This document shows, piece by piece, positions 21,203 to 29,425 of a DNA stretch of 64,000 nucleotides. The position numbers and the translations under genes were made by a program. The notes beneath the pieces are model-generated. The model was not told the DNA's origin. It saw nothing but the letters and a program-made list of their open reading frames with translations, and searched no databases. Location of the stretch: contig NZ_OAOQ01000011.1 in assembly GCF_900207575.1 (NCBI RefSeq), positions 53,192 through 117,191 of the forward strand, read 5' to 3'. Every line of letters begins with the position of its first letter. Position 1 is the stretch's first letter. The DNA is from Cereibacter ovatus. GTDB lineage: Bacteria; Pseudomonadota; Alphaproteobacteria; Rhodobacterales; Rhodobacteraceae.

Positions 21203-22638
21203 TCCTGGGGCGGAAGCAGCTGAAAAGACTGACGATCGGTGCGCTTCCCTTCGCGGATGCGGCCTCGGAAGGGCTGCCTTTGCGGCAACTTCTGCGATTG
21301 TCGCTGTTTCAGGTGTCGGTCGGGATGTGTTCGGTGTTGTTGCTGGGCACGCTGAACCGGGTGATGATCGTCGAACTGGCGGTCCCCGCCACGGTGGTGG
21401 CGCTGATGATCGCGCTGCCGGTGCTGTCGGCGCCGTTCCGGGCGCTTCTGGGGCATCGCAGCGACACTTACCGCTCGTCTCTGGGCTGGAAGCGTATCCC
21501 CTATCTCTGGTTCGGCTCGCTCTGGCAGATGGGCGGGCTGGCGATAATGCCGTTCGCGCTGATCGTGCTGTCGGGCGACCAGATCCACGGGCCCACATGG
21601 GCAGGCGAGGCGCTGGCGGCGCTGGCGTTCCTGATGGCCGGCCTTGGGATGCACATGACGCAGACCGCGGGCCTGGCCCTGGCCTCTGACCGCGCAACCG
21701 ATGAGACGCGTCCCCGTGTCGTGGCGCTGCTTTACGTCATGTTCCTTGTGGGCATGGCGATTTCGTCGGTGGTGGTCGGCTGGCTGCTCTCGGACTTTTC
21801 CCAGATGCGGCTGATCCGCGTGGTGCAGGGCTGCGCCGCGCTGACCATGGTGCTGAACCTGATCGCGCTGTGGAAACAGGAACATGTGCGCCCGATGTCG
21901 AAGGAAGAGCGTGCCGCGCCGCGGCCGCGCCTTCGCGATGCATGGCGCGACCTGAATGCCGACGGCACTGCCGCGCGACTTCTGGCCGCGGTGGCCTGCG
22001 GCACGCTTGCCTTCAACATGCAGGACGTGCTGCTGGAACCCTATGGCGGCGAGGTCATCGGTTTGCCTGTAAGCGCGACCACCCTTCTGACCGCGATGTG
22101 GTCGGTGGGTGCGCTGATCGGCTTTGGACTTGCCGCGCGCTGGCTGGCGCGCGGTCTCGACCCGGCCCGCATGGCGGGACGGGGAATCCTGATCGGGCTT
22201 GCGGCCTTCTCGCTCGTGCTCTTCGCGTGGCCCGCGGAGTCCTCGGCGATGTTTTTCGCCGGCGCGGCGCTGATCGGGATGGGCGGCGGTCTGTTTTCCG
22301 TCGCCACCCTCACGATGGCGATGGCGATCCCGTCGTCCGGTCTGGCCGGACGGGGTCTTGCCCTCGGCGCGTGGGGGGCTGCGCAGGCCACGGCGGCAGG
22401 CGTCGCCATCTTCCTGGGCGGCGCGCTGCGCGACCTTATCGGCCATTGGGCCAAGGCGGGGCATCTTGGTGCCGCGCTTCAGGACGCGGCCTTTGGCTAC
22501 AGCTTCGTCTACATCCTCGAGATCGGGCTGCTGTTCGCCACCCTGATCGTGCTGGGCCCTCTGGTCCGGACCACGATCCTCGCATCTGAACGATCGGTCG
22601 GCGGGGCCCGGATGGGCATTGCCGACTTCCCCACCTGA
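21199..22638 (+). CDS. lhaA: LH1 assembly protein LhaA, PucC-family MFS
   Basis: A 479-residue, 12-helix PucC-family membrane protein; in Rhodobacter, LhaA upstream of puhA is needed for efficient LH1 assembly, probably by delivering bacteriochlorophyll. Family motifs: GTLNRVMIVELAVPATVVAL, FRALLGHRSDTYRS, EPYGGEVIGL and LALGAWGAAQATAAG. The GTG at 21199 overlaps the bchM stop and has GGAG eight bases upstream, better than the GTG at 21181. puhA begins 17 bases downstream; the puhA promoter is expected within this gene. Confidence 0.94.
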   Translation: MILGRKQLKRLTIGALPFADAASEGLPLRQLLRLSLFQVSVGMCSVLLLGTLNRVMIVELAVPATVVALMIALPVLSAPFRALLGHRSDTYRSSLGWKRIPYLWFGSLWQMGGLAIMPFALIVLSGDQIHGPTWAGEALAALAFLMAGLGMHMTQTAGLALASDRATDETRPRVVALLYVMFLVGMAISSVVVGWLLSDFSQMRLIRVVQGCAALTMVLNLIALWKQEHVRPMSKEERAAPRPRLRDAWRDLNADGTAARLLAAVACGTLAFNMQDVLLEPYGGEVIGLPVSATTLLTAMWSVGALIGFGLAARWLARGLDPARMAGRGILIGLAAFSLVLFAWPAESSAMFFAGAALIGMGGGLFSVATLTMAMAIPSSGLAGRGLALGAWGAAQATAAGVAIFLGGALRDLIGHWAKAGHLGAALQDAAFGYSFVYILEIGLLFATLIVLGPLVRTTILASERSVGGARMGIADFPT

Positions 22639-22655
22639 CACCGGAGGACCCTTAA

Positions 22656-23435
22656 ATGGTTGGTGTGACTGCTTTTGGAAACTTCGATCTGGCGTCGCTG
22701 GCGATCTATAGCTTCTGGATCTTCCTCGCGGGCCTGATCTACTACCTCCAGACCGAGAACATGCGCGAGGGCTATCCGCTGGAAAACGAGGACGGCACGC
22801 CGGCCGCGAACCAGGGCCCGTTCCCGCTGCCGAAGCCGAAGACCTTCATCCTGCCCTTCGGCCGTGGCACCCTGACCGTTCCCGGCCCGGAAAGCGAAGA
22901 CCGTCCGATCCCGCTGGCCCGCACGGCCGTGTCGGAAGGCTTCCCGCATGCGCCCACCGGCGACCCGATGGCGGACGGCGTTGGCCCGGCTTCGTGGGTT
23001 GCGCGTCGCGACGTGCCGGAACTGGATGGCCACGGCCATGCCAAGATCAAGCCGATGAAGGGCTCGGGCTTTGTCGTTTCGGCTGGCAAGAACCCGATCG
23101 GTCTGCCGGTTCGCGGCTGCGATCTGGAAATCGCTGGCAAGGTCGTCGATCTGTGGATCGACGTGCCGGAACAGATGATCCGCTACCTTGAGGTCGAACT
23201 GAAAGACGGCAGCAAGCGCCTTGTTCCGATGCCGATGGTGAAGGTCAAGCACAACCGCGTTGACGTGAACGCGCTGTCGTCGGACCTGTTCGCCGGCATC
23301 CCGACCACCAAGTCGGCTTCGGAAGTGACCCTTCTGGAAGAAGACAAGATCTGCGGCTATGTTGCGGGCGGCCTGATGTATGCCGCGCCGAAGCGCAAGT
23401 CGGTGATCCAGGCCATGCTGGCCGAATACGCCTGA
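22656..23435 (+). CDS. puhA: Photosynthetic reaction centre H subunit (PuhA)
   Basis: The cytoplasmic-cap subunit of the reaction centre, with one membrane helix. In the 259-residue protein the helix is [20 protein letters not shown] (about 12-31), followed by the conserved [12 protein letters not shown]. The globular PRC-barrel domain includes [20 protein letters not shown]. It is needed for proton transfer to QB. CGGAGG precedes the ATG. Codon use is more biased than in its neighbours, as expected for an abundant protein. Confidence 0.98.
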   Translation: MVGVTAFGNFDLASLAIYSFWIFLAGLIYYLQTENMREGYPLENEDGTPAANQGPFPLPKPKTFILPFGRGTLTVPGPESEDRPIPLARTAVSEGFPHAPTGDPMADGVGPASWVARRDVPELDGHGHAKIKPMKGSGFVVSAGKNPIGLPVRGCDLEIAGKVVDLWIDVPEQMIRYLEVELKDGSKRLVPMPMVKVKHNRVDVNALSSDLFAGIPTTKSASEVTLLEEDKICGYVAGGLMYAAPKRKSVIQAMLAEYA

Positions 23436-23442
23436 TGACCTA

Positions 23443-23470
23443 CGGCGCGGCCCTTCCCGGGGCCGCGCCG
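23443..23470 (+). terminator. GC-rich hairpin after puhA
   Basis: Eleven-bp perfect stem (23443-23453 with 23460-23470, loop TTCCCG) eight bases after the puhA stop. No T-run follows, so it may be a transcript-stabilising 3' hairpin or partial attenuator separating abundant puhA mRNA from puhBC rather than a full terminator. Confidence 0.6.
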
Positions 23471-23483
23471 CATTGCCGGCCCG

Positions 23484-23614
23484 ATCCGTGTCCGGTCCCA
23501 TGGGACCGCATCCGCGTCCGGCCAGATCCGCAGCCAGTCGCAACCGGCCCGATCCGAAGCCGACCGTTTACGTATCAGTTTCCATTTTCCCTATCCGCAT
23601 CCGATCCGCATCCG
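23484..23614. repeat. ATCCG-rich leader between puhA and puhB
   Basis: The 194-bp puhA-puhB gap contains eight ATCCG copies (starting at 23484, 23510, 23526, 23552, 23593, 23599, 23604 and 23610), the last four almost back to back. There is no open frame with coding character. It also holds the palindrome GGTCCCATGGGACC near 23495-23508. Confidence 0.65.
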
Positions 23615-23629
23615 CCACGGGAGACCACG

Positions 23630-24271
23630 ATGGACCATGACGATTTTGCCTTCGAACCGATTCCCGGTCTTCCCGCAGAGCCGCCGAAAGGTGAGACGAT
23701 CCTTTGGCAGGGACGCCCCGCCGCCTTCGCGCTGGCGCGCGAGGCTTACAAGGTGAACTGGATCGCGGGCTATTTCGCGGTGATCGTGGCGTGGCGCGCA
23801 GCCTCGGGCTGGGCGGATGGCGGGCTGCCGATGGCGGTGGCCTATGGCACGCCCTATGCCGCCATGGGGGTGCTGACCTATCTGTTGTTGCTGGTCGGTG
23901 CCTATTGGCAGGCCCGCGCCACAGTCTACACCATCACCACCGCCCGGGTGGCGATGCGGATCGGCGCCGCGCTGTCGGTGACGCTGAACCTGCCCTTCAC
24001 CCAGATCGAAAGCGCCGATCTCGATCTGCGCAAGTCGGGCACCGGCACCATCGCCATGCTGATCGCCAAGCCGAACCGGATCTCGAAACTGGTCTGCTGG
24101 CCGCATATCCGGCCGTGGAAGTGGCGCGGTCAGCCGGCGCTGCGCTGCATCCCCGATGCCGCCCGCGTCGCGCGCATCCTGTCGGATGCGGCGGAATCGC
24201 GGCTGTCGATGCCCACCATCAGCCGCGCCCCCGAGGCTGCGGCCCCTGCCGGCGCGATGCCGGCCGCCTGA
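23630..24271 (+). CDS. puhB: Reaction centre assembly protein PuhB
   Basis: Membrane protein that assists assembly or stability of the reaction centre. The 213-residue protein starts MDHDDFAFEPIPGLPAEPPKGE and continues ILWQGRP, with hydrophobic stretches at about 45-65 and 80-105, then a PH-like domain (VYTITTARVAMRIGAALSVTLN) typical of the family. Though the frame is open back to 23435, the ATG at 23630 follows GGGAG and matches the family N-terminus. puhC begins 10 bases after its stop. Confidence 0.93.
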   Translation: MDHDDFAFEPIPGLPAEPPKGETILWQGRPAAFALAREAYKVNWIAGYFAVIVAWRAASGWADGGLPMAVAYGTPYAAMGVLTYLLLLVGAYWQARATVYTITTARVAMRIGAALSVTLNLPFTQIESADLDLRKSGTGTIAMLIAKPNRISKLVCWPHIRPWKWRGQPALRCIPDAARVARILSDAAESRLSMPTISRAPEAAAPAGAMPAA

Positions 24272-24281
24272 GGAAGTTCCG

Positions 24282-24743
24282 ATGACAAACCCCAACGCCC
24301 CCCGTCGCAAGCCCGAGCCCGAAAAGGAACTGATCCCGCCGTTCATGGTGAAGGGGATGTTCGCGCTGGCGCTGGGATCGCTGGCCATCGCCAGCTATGC
24401 GGTTCTGACGGGACGCGAACCCACGGGCCAGCCGCAGGCGGCGCCCGTGGTGGCCGAACGCCCGCTGATCCTGGAAGGTCTGGGCAAGCAGGCGGTCGAA
24501 GTCCGCTCGCCCGAAGGGGACATCCTGTTTCAGGCAGAAGACGGCGGCTTTGTCGCCGTGATCAAGATTGGCCTTGCGCGCGCCCGCACCGTGCACAGGG
24601 TAGACGGTAACCCGCCCGTGCGGTTGGTGAAGTACGAGAACGGCAGACTTTCCCTGCAAGACGATGCAACCGGCTGGAGCACAGAGCTTCAGGCATTCGG
24701 GGAAGACAACAAGGCGATTTTCGACCGGCTGCTCTCCGAATGA
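24282..24743 (+). CDS. puhC: Photosynthetic complex assembly protein PuhC
   Basis: Helps organise the RC-LH1 core complex. The 153-residue protein has a short basic cytoplasmic N-terminus (KPEPEKELIPPFMVKG), one membrane helix (MFALALGSLAIASYAVLTG, about 26-44) and a periplasmic domain with VRSPEGDILFQAEDGGFVA. Preceded by AGGAAG and separated from the next gene by 22 bases. Confidence 0.92.
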   Translation: MTNPNAPRRKPEPEKELIPPFMVKGMFALALGSLAIASYAVLTGREPTGQPQAAPVVAERPLILEGLGKQAVEVRSPEGDILFQAEDGGFVAVIKIGLARARTVHRVDGNPPVRLVKYENGRLSLQDDATGWSTELQAFGEDNKAIFDRLLSE

Positions 24744-24765
24744 CGCCAACCAGAAGGGAGCCCAG

Positions 24766-25062
24766 ATGGGTCTGTTCACGAAACGAGCGGAAGAGGTGCC
24801 CTGCACCGTTGAAGTAAGTCATCGGTTCGAGTCTCTCCACGCGCATGTGCGTTTCGATAATGGTGCCGTCGTTCATCCGGGCGACGAGGTTCTGGTTCAC
24901 GGCGCGCCGGTGATGGCCGCCTTTGGCGAGGTGGTGGTGGCTGAGCGCACCGCCACCATCACGCGTGCCAGCCTGCTGGAACGGCTTTGGACAAAGGCCA
25001 CCGGCGATCTGGGCGCGATGGAATTGTGCGAGTTTTCCTTTTCCGAACAGGTGACGCTGTGA
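24766..25062 (+). CDS. bciE: BciE-type subunit of the O2-dependent cyclase
   Basis: A 98-residue soluble protein directly upstream of, and overlapping, acsF. In alphaproteobacteria the aerobic ring-E cyclase needs a small auxiliary protein, BciE, encoded just before acsF; size, position and coupling fit. Features seen: [21 protein letters not shown], a beta-rich middle ([21 protein letters not shown]) and the end [12 protein letters not shown]. The ATG at 24766 follows AAGGGAG. Its TGA overlaps the GTG of acsF. Assignment rests mainly on context and size; the sequence itself has no well-known motif. Confidence 0.8.
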   Translation: MGLFTKRAEEVPCTVEVSHRFESLHAHVRFDNGAVVHPGDEVLVHGAPVMAAFGEVVVAERTATITRASLLERLWTKATGDLGAMELCEFSFSEQVTL

Positions 25063-26150
25063 ACGCGGCGCCCGGAGATCTGTCCCCCGTTCTCACCCCG
25101 CAGGCGGTCGCCGATACCACGGCGATGGCCACGGAAACCCACATCCTGAACCCGCGGTTCTACACCACCGACTTCGACGAGCTTGACCGGATCGACGTGA
25201 CCCCGGTGCGCGCCGAATGGGATGCGCTGCTGGCCGAAATGCAGGCCGATCCGAACAAGGCGCATTTCCGCAAGACCGACGACTGGGACCGGATCGACTG
25301 GGACGCGATGGACCCTGCCCTTCGGGTCGAGTTCATCGATTTTCTGGTATCGTCCTGCACAGCCGAGTTTTCGGGCTGCGTGCTTTACAAGGAAATGAAG
25401 CGCCGCGGCAGCAACCCCGACATCTGCGCGCTGTTCAACTACATGGCCCGGGACGAGGCTCGGCACGCAGGTTTCATCAATGATGCCCTGCGCGAGGCGG
25501 GCGTGGCGGTGAACCTGGGCTTTCTGACCAAGGCCAAGAAATACACCTATTTCCGGCCCAAGTTCATCTACTACGCCACCTATCTGTCGGAAAAGATCGG
25601 CTACGCGCGCTATATCACGATCTATCGGCATCTTGAGGCGACCCCCCAGCACCGCTTCCATCCGATCTTCAAGTGGTTCAAGGAATGGTGCAACGACGAG
25701 TTCCGCCATGGCGAGGCCTTTGCGCTCTTGATGAAGACCGATCCGAAGCTGACGGGTTCGGTGACAAACAAGCTGTGGATCCGGTTCTTCCTGACCGCGG
25801 TCTATTCGACCATGTGGGTGCGCGACCACGCCCGGCCCGAGTTTCACAAGGCGCTGGGGGTGGATATCGACTGGTATGACCAAGAGGTGTTCCGCAAGAC
25901 CTCGGAAATTGCCCGGCAGATCTTCCCGGTCGAGATCGACATCGACCATCCGCGCTGGAAGCCCGGCCTGAACCGCATGAACGAAGGCTTCATCCGGATG
26001 GACGAAGGTGCGCGTCAGGGCGGCCTTGGCGGACGGCTGAAAAAGGCGCTGGGGATGGCGCAGGCGGCGGCGGCGTTCGTCTCGCTTTACACCATCCCGG
26101 TCAAGACGAACGACTTGCCGCAGACTGTCCGACTGGAGCCTGTCTATTGA
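25059..26150 (+). CDS. acsF: Oxygen-dependent Mg-protoporphyrin monomethyl ester cyclase (AcsF)
   Basis: Diiron oxidative cyclase that forms ring E using O2, the aerobic counterpart of BchE. The 363-residue protein has the rubrerythrin-like diiron motifs: DEARHAG (about 135) and [14 protein letters not shown] (about 210), plus a Glu in CTAEFSGC. The start is GTG 25059, overlapping the preceding stop; the open frame upstream is a shadow. Having both acsF and bchE suggests pigment synthesis across a wide oxygen range. Confidence 0.95.
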   Translation: MNAAPGDLSPVLTPQAVADTTAMATETHILNPRFYTTDFDELDRIDVTPVRAEWDALLAEMQADPNKAHFRKTDDWDRIDWDAMDPALRVEFIDFLVSSCTAEFSGCVLYKEMKRRGSNPDICALFNYMARDEARHAGFINDALREAGVAVNLGFLTKAKKYTYFRPKFIYYATYLSEKIGYARYITIYRHLEATPQHRFHPIFKWFKEWCNDEFRHGEAFALLMKTDPKLTGSVTNKLWIRFFLTAVYSTMWVRDHARPEFHKALGVDIDWYDQEVFRKTSEIARQIFPVEIDIDHPRWKPGLNRMNEGFIRMDEGARQGGLGGRLKKALGMAQAAAAFVSLYTIPVKTNDLPQTVRLEPVY

Positions 26151-26212
26151 ACGTGCAAGAACAGCGGAGGCGGGCGCTGCCCGCTTCCTTCTCTAAGGCG
26201 GAGTGACCGCTG

Positions 26213-27097
26213 ATGTTTACGAGTCCCTGGGTCGTCGCCCTGTCGGCCATCTTCGTCTGGTGGTTCTCGACCGGCATTTTGCTGTGGCGGGTGCGCCATG
26301 CCGACAACCGCGGCCCGGAATCGCACATGATTTCGGTGATCATCGGCCTGCCCCTGCTGTTCGCGGGGGTCTGGGGCTATTCGCACACGCTGGCCGATCT
26401 GTCGGTCAAGGGGGTCTATGTCGCCTTCCTGTCGGCGCTGGCCATCTGGGGCTGGATCGAGCTTGCGTTCCTGTCGGGCGTCATCACCGGCCCGAACACC
26501 GGCCCCTGCCCGGCCCACGCCCGCCCGGTCGAGCGGTTCCTGCGCGCGGTCGGCACCGTCCTGTGGCACGAAATCGTGCTGCTGACGGTTCTGGTCGCCA
26601 TGACCATGCATGCGGTCGGAACGCCGAACCGTTTCGGGCTTTGGACCTTCATGATCCTGTTCATCGCCCGGATCTCGGCCAAGCTGAACCTGTATCTTGG
26701 CGTGCCCTACATCAACGTCGAGTTCCTGCCCTCGACGCTATCGCACCTGCCCAGCTACTTCCGCCGCACCCGGATGAACAATTTCTTCCCGCTGTCGATC
26801 ACGCTTCTGACCTTCGCCACTGGCTGCTGGGTCGAACGCGCGCTGTCGGCGGATGGGTCAAATCATCGTGCGGTCGGCTTCTGGCTGCTGGCGGCGCTGA
26901 CGGCGCTGGCGGTGCTGGAACACTGGTTCATGGTGATGAACCTTCAGGACAAGAAGCTGTGGAAATGGATGATGCCAGAGCCGCGAATCCCTGTCGGGCC
27001 CTATCACCCTGCCTCGCATCCCGCACCCCGGAACGCCGCAGAACCCGCACGGGCGCCCGAGGTCAAGTTGCTGAATAAAAAGGCAAACGGCCTTTAG
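26213..27097 (+). CDS. puhE: Photosynthetic complex assembly protein PuhE
   Basis: A 294-residue polytopic membrane protein (about seven hydrophobic segments) of the PuhE family, which affects reaction centre and LH1 levels in Rhodobacter; mechanism unclear. Characteristic are STGILLWRVR, FLSGVITGPNTGPCP, and KLNLYLGVPYINVEFLPSTLSHLPSYF, with a Pro/Ala-rich cytoplasmic end. It lies 62 bases after acsF and ends the puh operon; a hairpin follows. Confidence 0.9.
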   Translation: MFTSPWVVALSAIFVWWFSTGILLWRVRHADNRGPESHMISVIIGLPLLFAGVWGYSHTLADLSVKGVYVAFLSALAIWGWIELAFLSGVITGPNTGPCPAHARPVERFLRAVGTVLWHEIVLLTVLVAMTMHAVGTPNRFGLWTFMILFIARISAKLNLYLGVPYINVEFLPSTLSHLPSYFRRTRMNNFFPLSITLLTFATGCWVERALSADGSNHRAVGFWLLAALTALAVLEHWFMVMNLQDKKLWKWMMPEPRIPVGPYHPASHPAPRNAAEPARAPEVKLLNKKANGL

Positions 27098-27427
27098 TCC
27101 GGGACCGGCGGGAAAAGGTTCTGCGGCAATCAGTCATATCAAGGCGGACGGGCGCCAGCGCCATAGTCCGCCCGTCCGAATTGCTCCGGCAGGAAGCCAG
27201 ATGTTCAGCCGTGCCACCGCCGACAGACCGTCGCAGGCCCCAACGGGCCAGCCCTTCCCGCGCCATTTGGCAAGCACGACCATTACCTTTTTTGCCGCCT
27301 TCTATCCCGTTGCGCGATCCCTCAGGCAGTGGCATGAGATGAACCGGAGCCCGCGTTCCAGAGTAACAAGTATGTGCCGGCGGCACCAATATCGTCACAC
27401 CCATCTACCCATACAGGGAGGATCCAC
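27098..27427. other. puhE-cycA intergenic region
   Basis: A 330-bp gap without coding character. It contains the hairpin at 27145-27178, then the presumed cycA promoter region with a T-tract near 27288-27295, and ends in AGGGAGG before the cycA ATG. No PpsR or FnrL box was recognised here. Confidence 0.6.
27145..27178 (+). terminator. Hairpin downstream of puhE
   Basis: Ten-bp perfect stem (27145-27154 with 27169-27178) and a 14-base loop, about 47 bases past puhE. A run of Ts is absent, so its strength as a terminator is uncertain. Confidence 0.55.
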
Positions 27428-27865
27428 ATGAAGTTCGACGTCAAGGCCCTCGCAGCCATCGCCGCTTTCGCGGCCGCCCCCGCTGTCGCCCAGGAAGGCG
27501 ATGCCGCCGCGGGTGAGAAGGCCTTCAACCAGTGCCTGACCTGCCATGTCGTCGTGGACGACGCCGGCACCGTCATCGCCGGCCGCAACGCCAAGACCGG
27601 CCCGAACCTCTACGGCGTCGTCGGCCGCAAAGCCGGCACGCGCGAAGACTTCAAAGGCTATGGCGACGGCATGGTTGCCGCCGGCGAAAAGGGCCTGAAC
27701 TGGGATGAAGAGCATTTCATCACCTACGTTCAGGACCCGACCAAGTTCCTGAAGGACTACACCGGCGATTCGAAAGCCAAGGGCAAGATGACCTTCAAAC
27801 TGAAGAAGGAAGAAGACGCCCACAACATCTGGGCCTACCTCGTTTCGGTTTCGCCGGCTCAGTGA
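27428..27865 (+). CDS. cycA: Cytochrome c2 precursor (CycA)
   Basis: Periplasmic electron carrier between cytochrome bc1 and the photosynthetic reaction centre or oxidases. The 145-residue precursor has a Sec signal peptide (MKFDVKALAAIAAFAAAPAVA, cleavage about residue 21), the haem motif CLTCH (about 36-40) and the axial Met in KGKMTFK (about 119). AGGGAGG lies eight bases before the ATG. A strong hairpin follows the stop. Confidence 0.97.
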   Translation: MKFDVKALAAIAAFAAAPAVAQEGDAAAGEKAFNQCLTCHVVVDDAGTVIAGRNAKTGPNLYGVVGRKAGTREDFKGYGDGMVAAGEKGLNWDEEHFITYVQDPTKFLKDYTGDSKAKGKMTFKLKKEEDAHNIWAYLVSVSPAQ

Positions 27866-27898
27866 CGCGCGTTTCGCGATCGGTCATCCGATAGCACG

Positions 27899-27926
27899 AA
27901 GGGCCGGCGGGACACCGCCGGCCCTT
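27899..27926. terminator. Terminator between cycA and urtE
   Basis: Twelve-bp perfect stem (27899-27910 with 27915-27926, loop GACA) flanked by AA and TT(T), between convergent cycA (plus) and urtE (minus). Probably works in both directions. Confidence 0.82.
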
Positions 27927-27984
27927 TCGTCTGGCTGCTGCCACTTTGGCAGCCCTGCGCGGATGGGCGGCCGAAACCGGCCGA

Positions 27985-28680
27985 TCAGACGGACACCGCC
28001 TGCCGCACCCGGTCTCGGCCCAGTTCCGCCTTCGTGCCGGCCACATCGACCGCGCCACGCTTCAGCACATAAAAGCGGTCGGCCAGACCATAGGCAAAGT
28101 CGAAATACTGCTCGACCAGAATGATCGCCATATCGCCCTTTTCGCGCAGATAGGAAATCACCCGACCGATCTGCTGGATGATGTTGGGCTGGATGCCCTC
28201 GGTCGGCTCGTCCAGCAGCAAAAGTCTGGGCTTCATGATCATCGCCCGCGCGATGGCCAGTTGCTGTTGCTGCCCCCCCGACAGGTCGCCGCCGCGGCGG
28301 TGGGCCATGTCCTTCAGCACCGGGAACAGGTCGTAGATCTCGTCCGGGATGCGATGTTCGGACTTCGGCAAGGTGGCAAAGCCGGTTTGCAGATTCTCGG
28401 TCACCGTCAACAGCGGGAAGATCATCCGGCCCTGCGGCACGAACCCCAGCCCCCGCCGCGCCATGCCCTGCGGCGGCAGTTTCGGCAGATCCTCGCCATT
28501 GAGGATCACCCTGCCGCCCGAGCGCGGATGCGCCCCGGCAATCGCCTTCAGCAGCGAGGTCTTGCCCACGCCATTGGTGCCCATGATGCAGGTCACCTCG
28601 CCGGCGCGGGCTTCCATGTCGATCCCGTAAAGGATCTGGCTGCCGCCGTAATGCAGGGTCAGCCCTTCGGTTTTCAGCAT
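27985..28680 (-). CDS. urtE: Urea ABC transporter ATPase UrtE
   Basis: One of two ATPases energising urea uptake. The 231-residue protein begins MLKTEGLTLHYGGSQIL, with Walker A GTNGVGKTS, signature LSGGQQQQ, Walker B LLLLDEPTEG and the late switch His loop (here VEQY, with Gln-Tyr, as common in the LivF/UrtE family). The ATG at 28680 is preferred to a GTG at 28689 because it matches the family start. Last gene of urtABCDE. Confidence 0.93.
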   Translation of the reverse strand: MLKTEGLTLHYGGSQILYGIDMEARAGEVTCIMGTNGVGKTSLLKAIAGAHPRSGGRVILNGEDLPKLPPQGMARRGLGFVPQGRMIFPLLTVTENLQTGFATLPKSEHRIPDEIYDLFPVLKDMAHRRGGDLSGGQQQQLAIARAMIMKPRLLLLDEPTEGIQPNIIQQIGRVISYLREKGDMAIILVEQYFDFAYGLADRFYVLKRGAVDVAGTKAELGRDRVRQAVSV

Positions 28681-28681
28681 C

Positions 28682-29425
28682 TTATCCACGCCCCAGATAG
28701 ACTTCGATCACGGCCGGGTTCTTCGTCACATGGTCAAGGCTGCCCTCGGCCAGAACCGAACCCTCGTGCAGCACCGTGACCTTGCAGTTCAGCCGGCGCA
28801 CGAATTCCATGTCATGTTCCACCACCACGACCGCGCGGGTTCTGGCCATCTCGACCAGCAGCGCGGTGGTGTGTTCACGCTCGGCCAGCGTCATGCCGGC
28901 GGCGGGTTCGTCCACCAGCAGCAGACGCGGTTCCTGCGCCAGAAGCATCCCGATTTCCAACCATTGCTTCTGGCCGTGCGACAGCTCGCCCGACTTGCGG
29001 TCGAGATGATCGCGAAGGCCCACCTCGGCGGCCAGTTCGGCCACCCGCTCGGCATCCACCTTCGCCGGGCGGAACAGCAGCACCGCAAACGGCGAGCGCG
29101 GCTTTTTCAGCGCCATCATCAGGTTGTCGAACACCGTCTGATCCTCGAACACGGTCGGACGCTGGAACTTTCGCCCCACGCCGGCCTGCGCGATCTGCGC
29201 CTCGGACAGCGACAGCAGCGAGACCGAGCGTTCCCCGAAGGTCACGCTGCCTTCGTCGGGCCGGGTCTTGCCGGTGACGATGTCCATGAAGGTGGTCTTG
29301 CCCGCCCCGTTCGGCCCGATGATCGCGCGAAGCTCTTGCGTGCCGATGTTGAAGGACAGGTTGTTGATCGCGCGAAAGCCGTCAAAAGTGACCGAGACGC
29401 CCGAAACTTCAAGAAGTGCGCTCAT
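28682..29425 (-). CDS. urtD: Urea ABC transporter ATPase UrtD
   Basis: LivG-type ATPase partner of UrtE. The 247-residue protein shows Walker A GPNGAGKTT, the family QRPTVFEDQTVFDNL segment, signature LSHGQKQWLEIG (typical of UrtD/LivG), Walker B LLLVDEPAAGMT and switch region VVEHDMEFVR. The ATG at 29425 overlaps the urtC stop; the longer open frame to 29653 is a shadow within urtC. Confidence 0.94.
   Translation of the reverse strand: MSALLEVSGVSVTFDGFRAINNLSFNIGTQELRAIIGPNGAGKTTFMDIVTGKTRPDEGSVTFGERSVSLLSLSEAQIAQAGVGRKFQRPTVFEDQTVFDNLMMALKKPRSPFAVLLFRPAKVDAERVAELAAEVGLRDHLDRKSGELSHGQKQWLEIGMLLAQEPRLLLVDEPAAGMTLAEREHTTALLVEMARTRAVVVVEHDMEFVRRLNCKVTVLHEGSVLAEGSLDHVTKNPAVIEVYLGRG

Noticed and set aside
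27098..27427. PpsR or FnrL site for cycA
   Set aside because: No TGT-N12-ACA or TTGAT-N4-ATCAA-like match was found in the gap.
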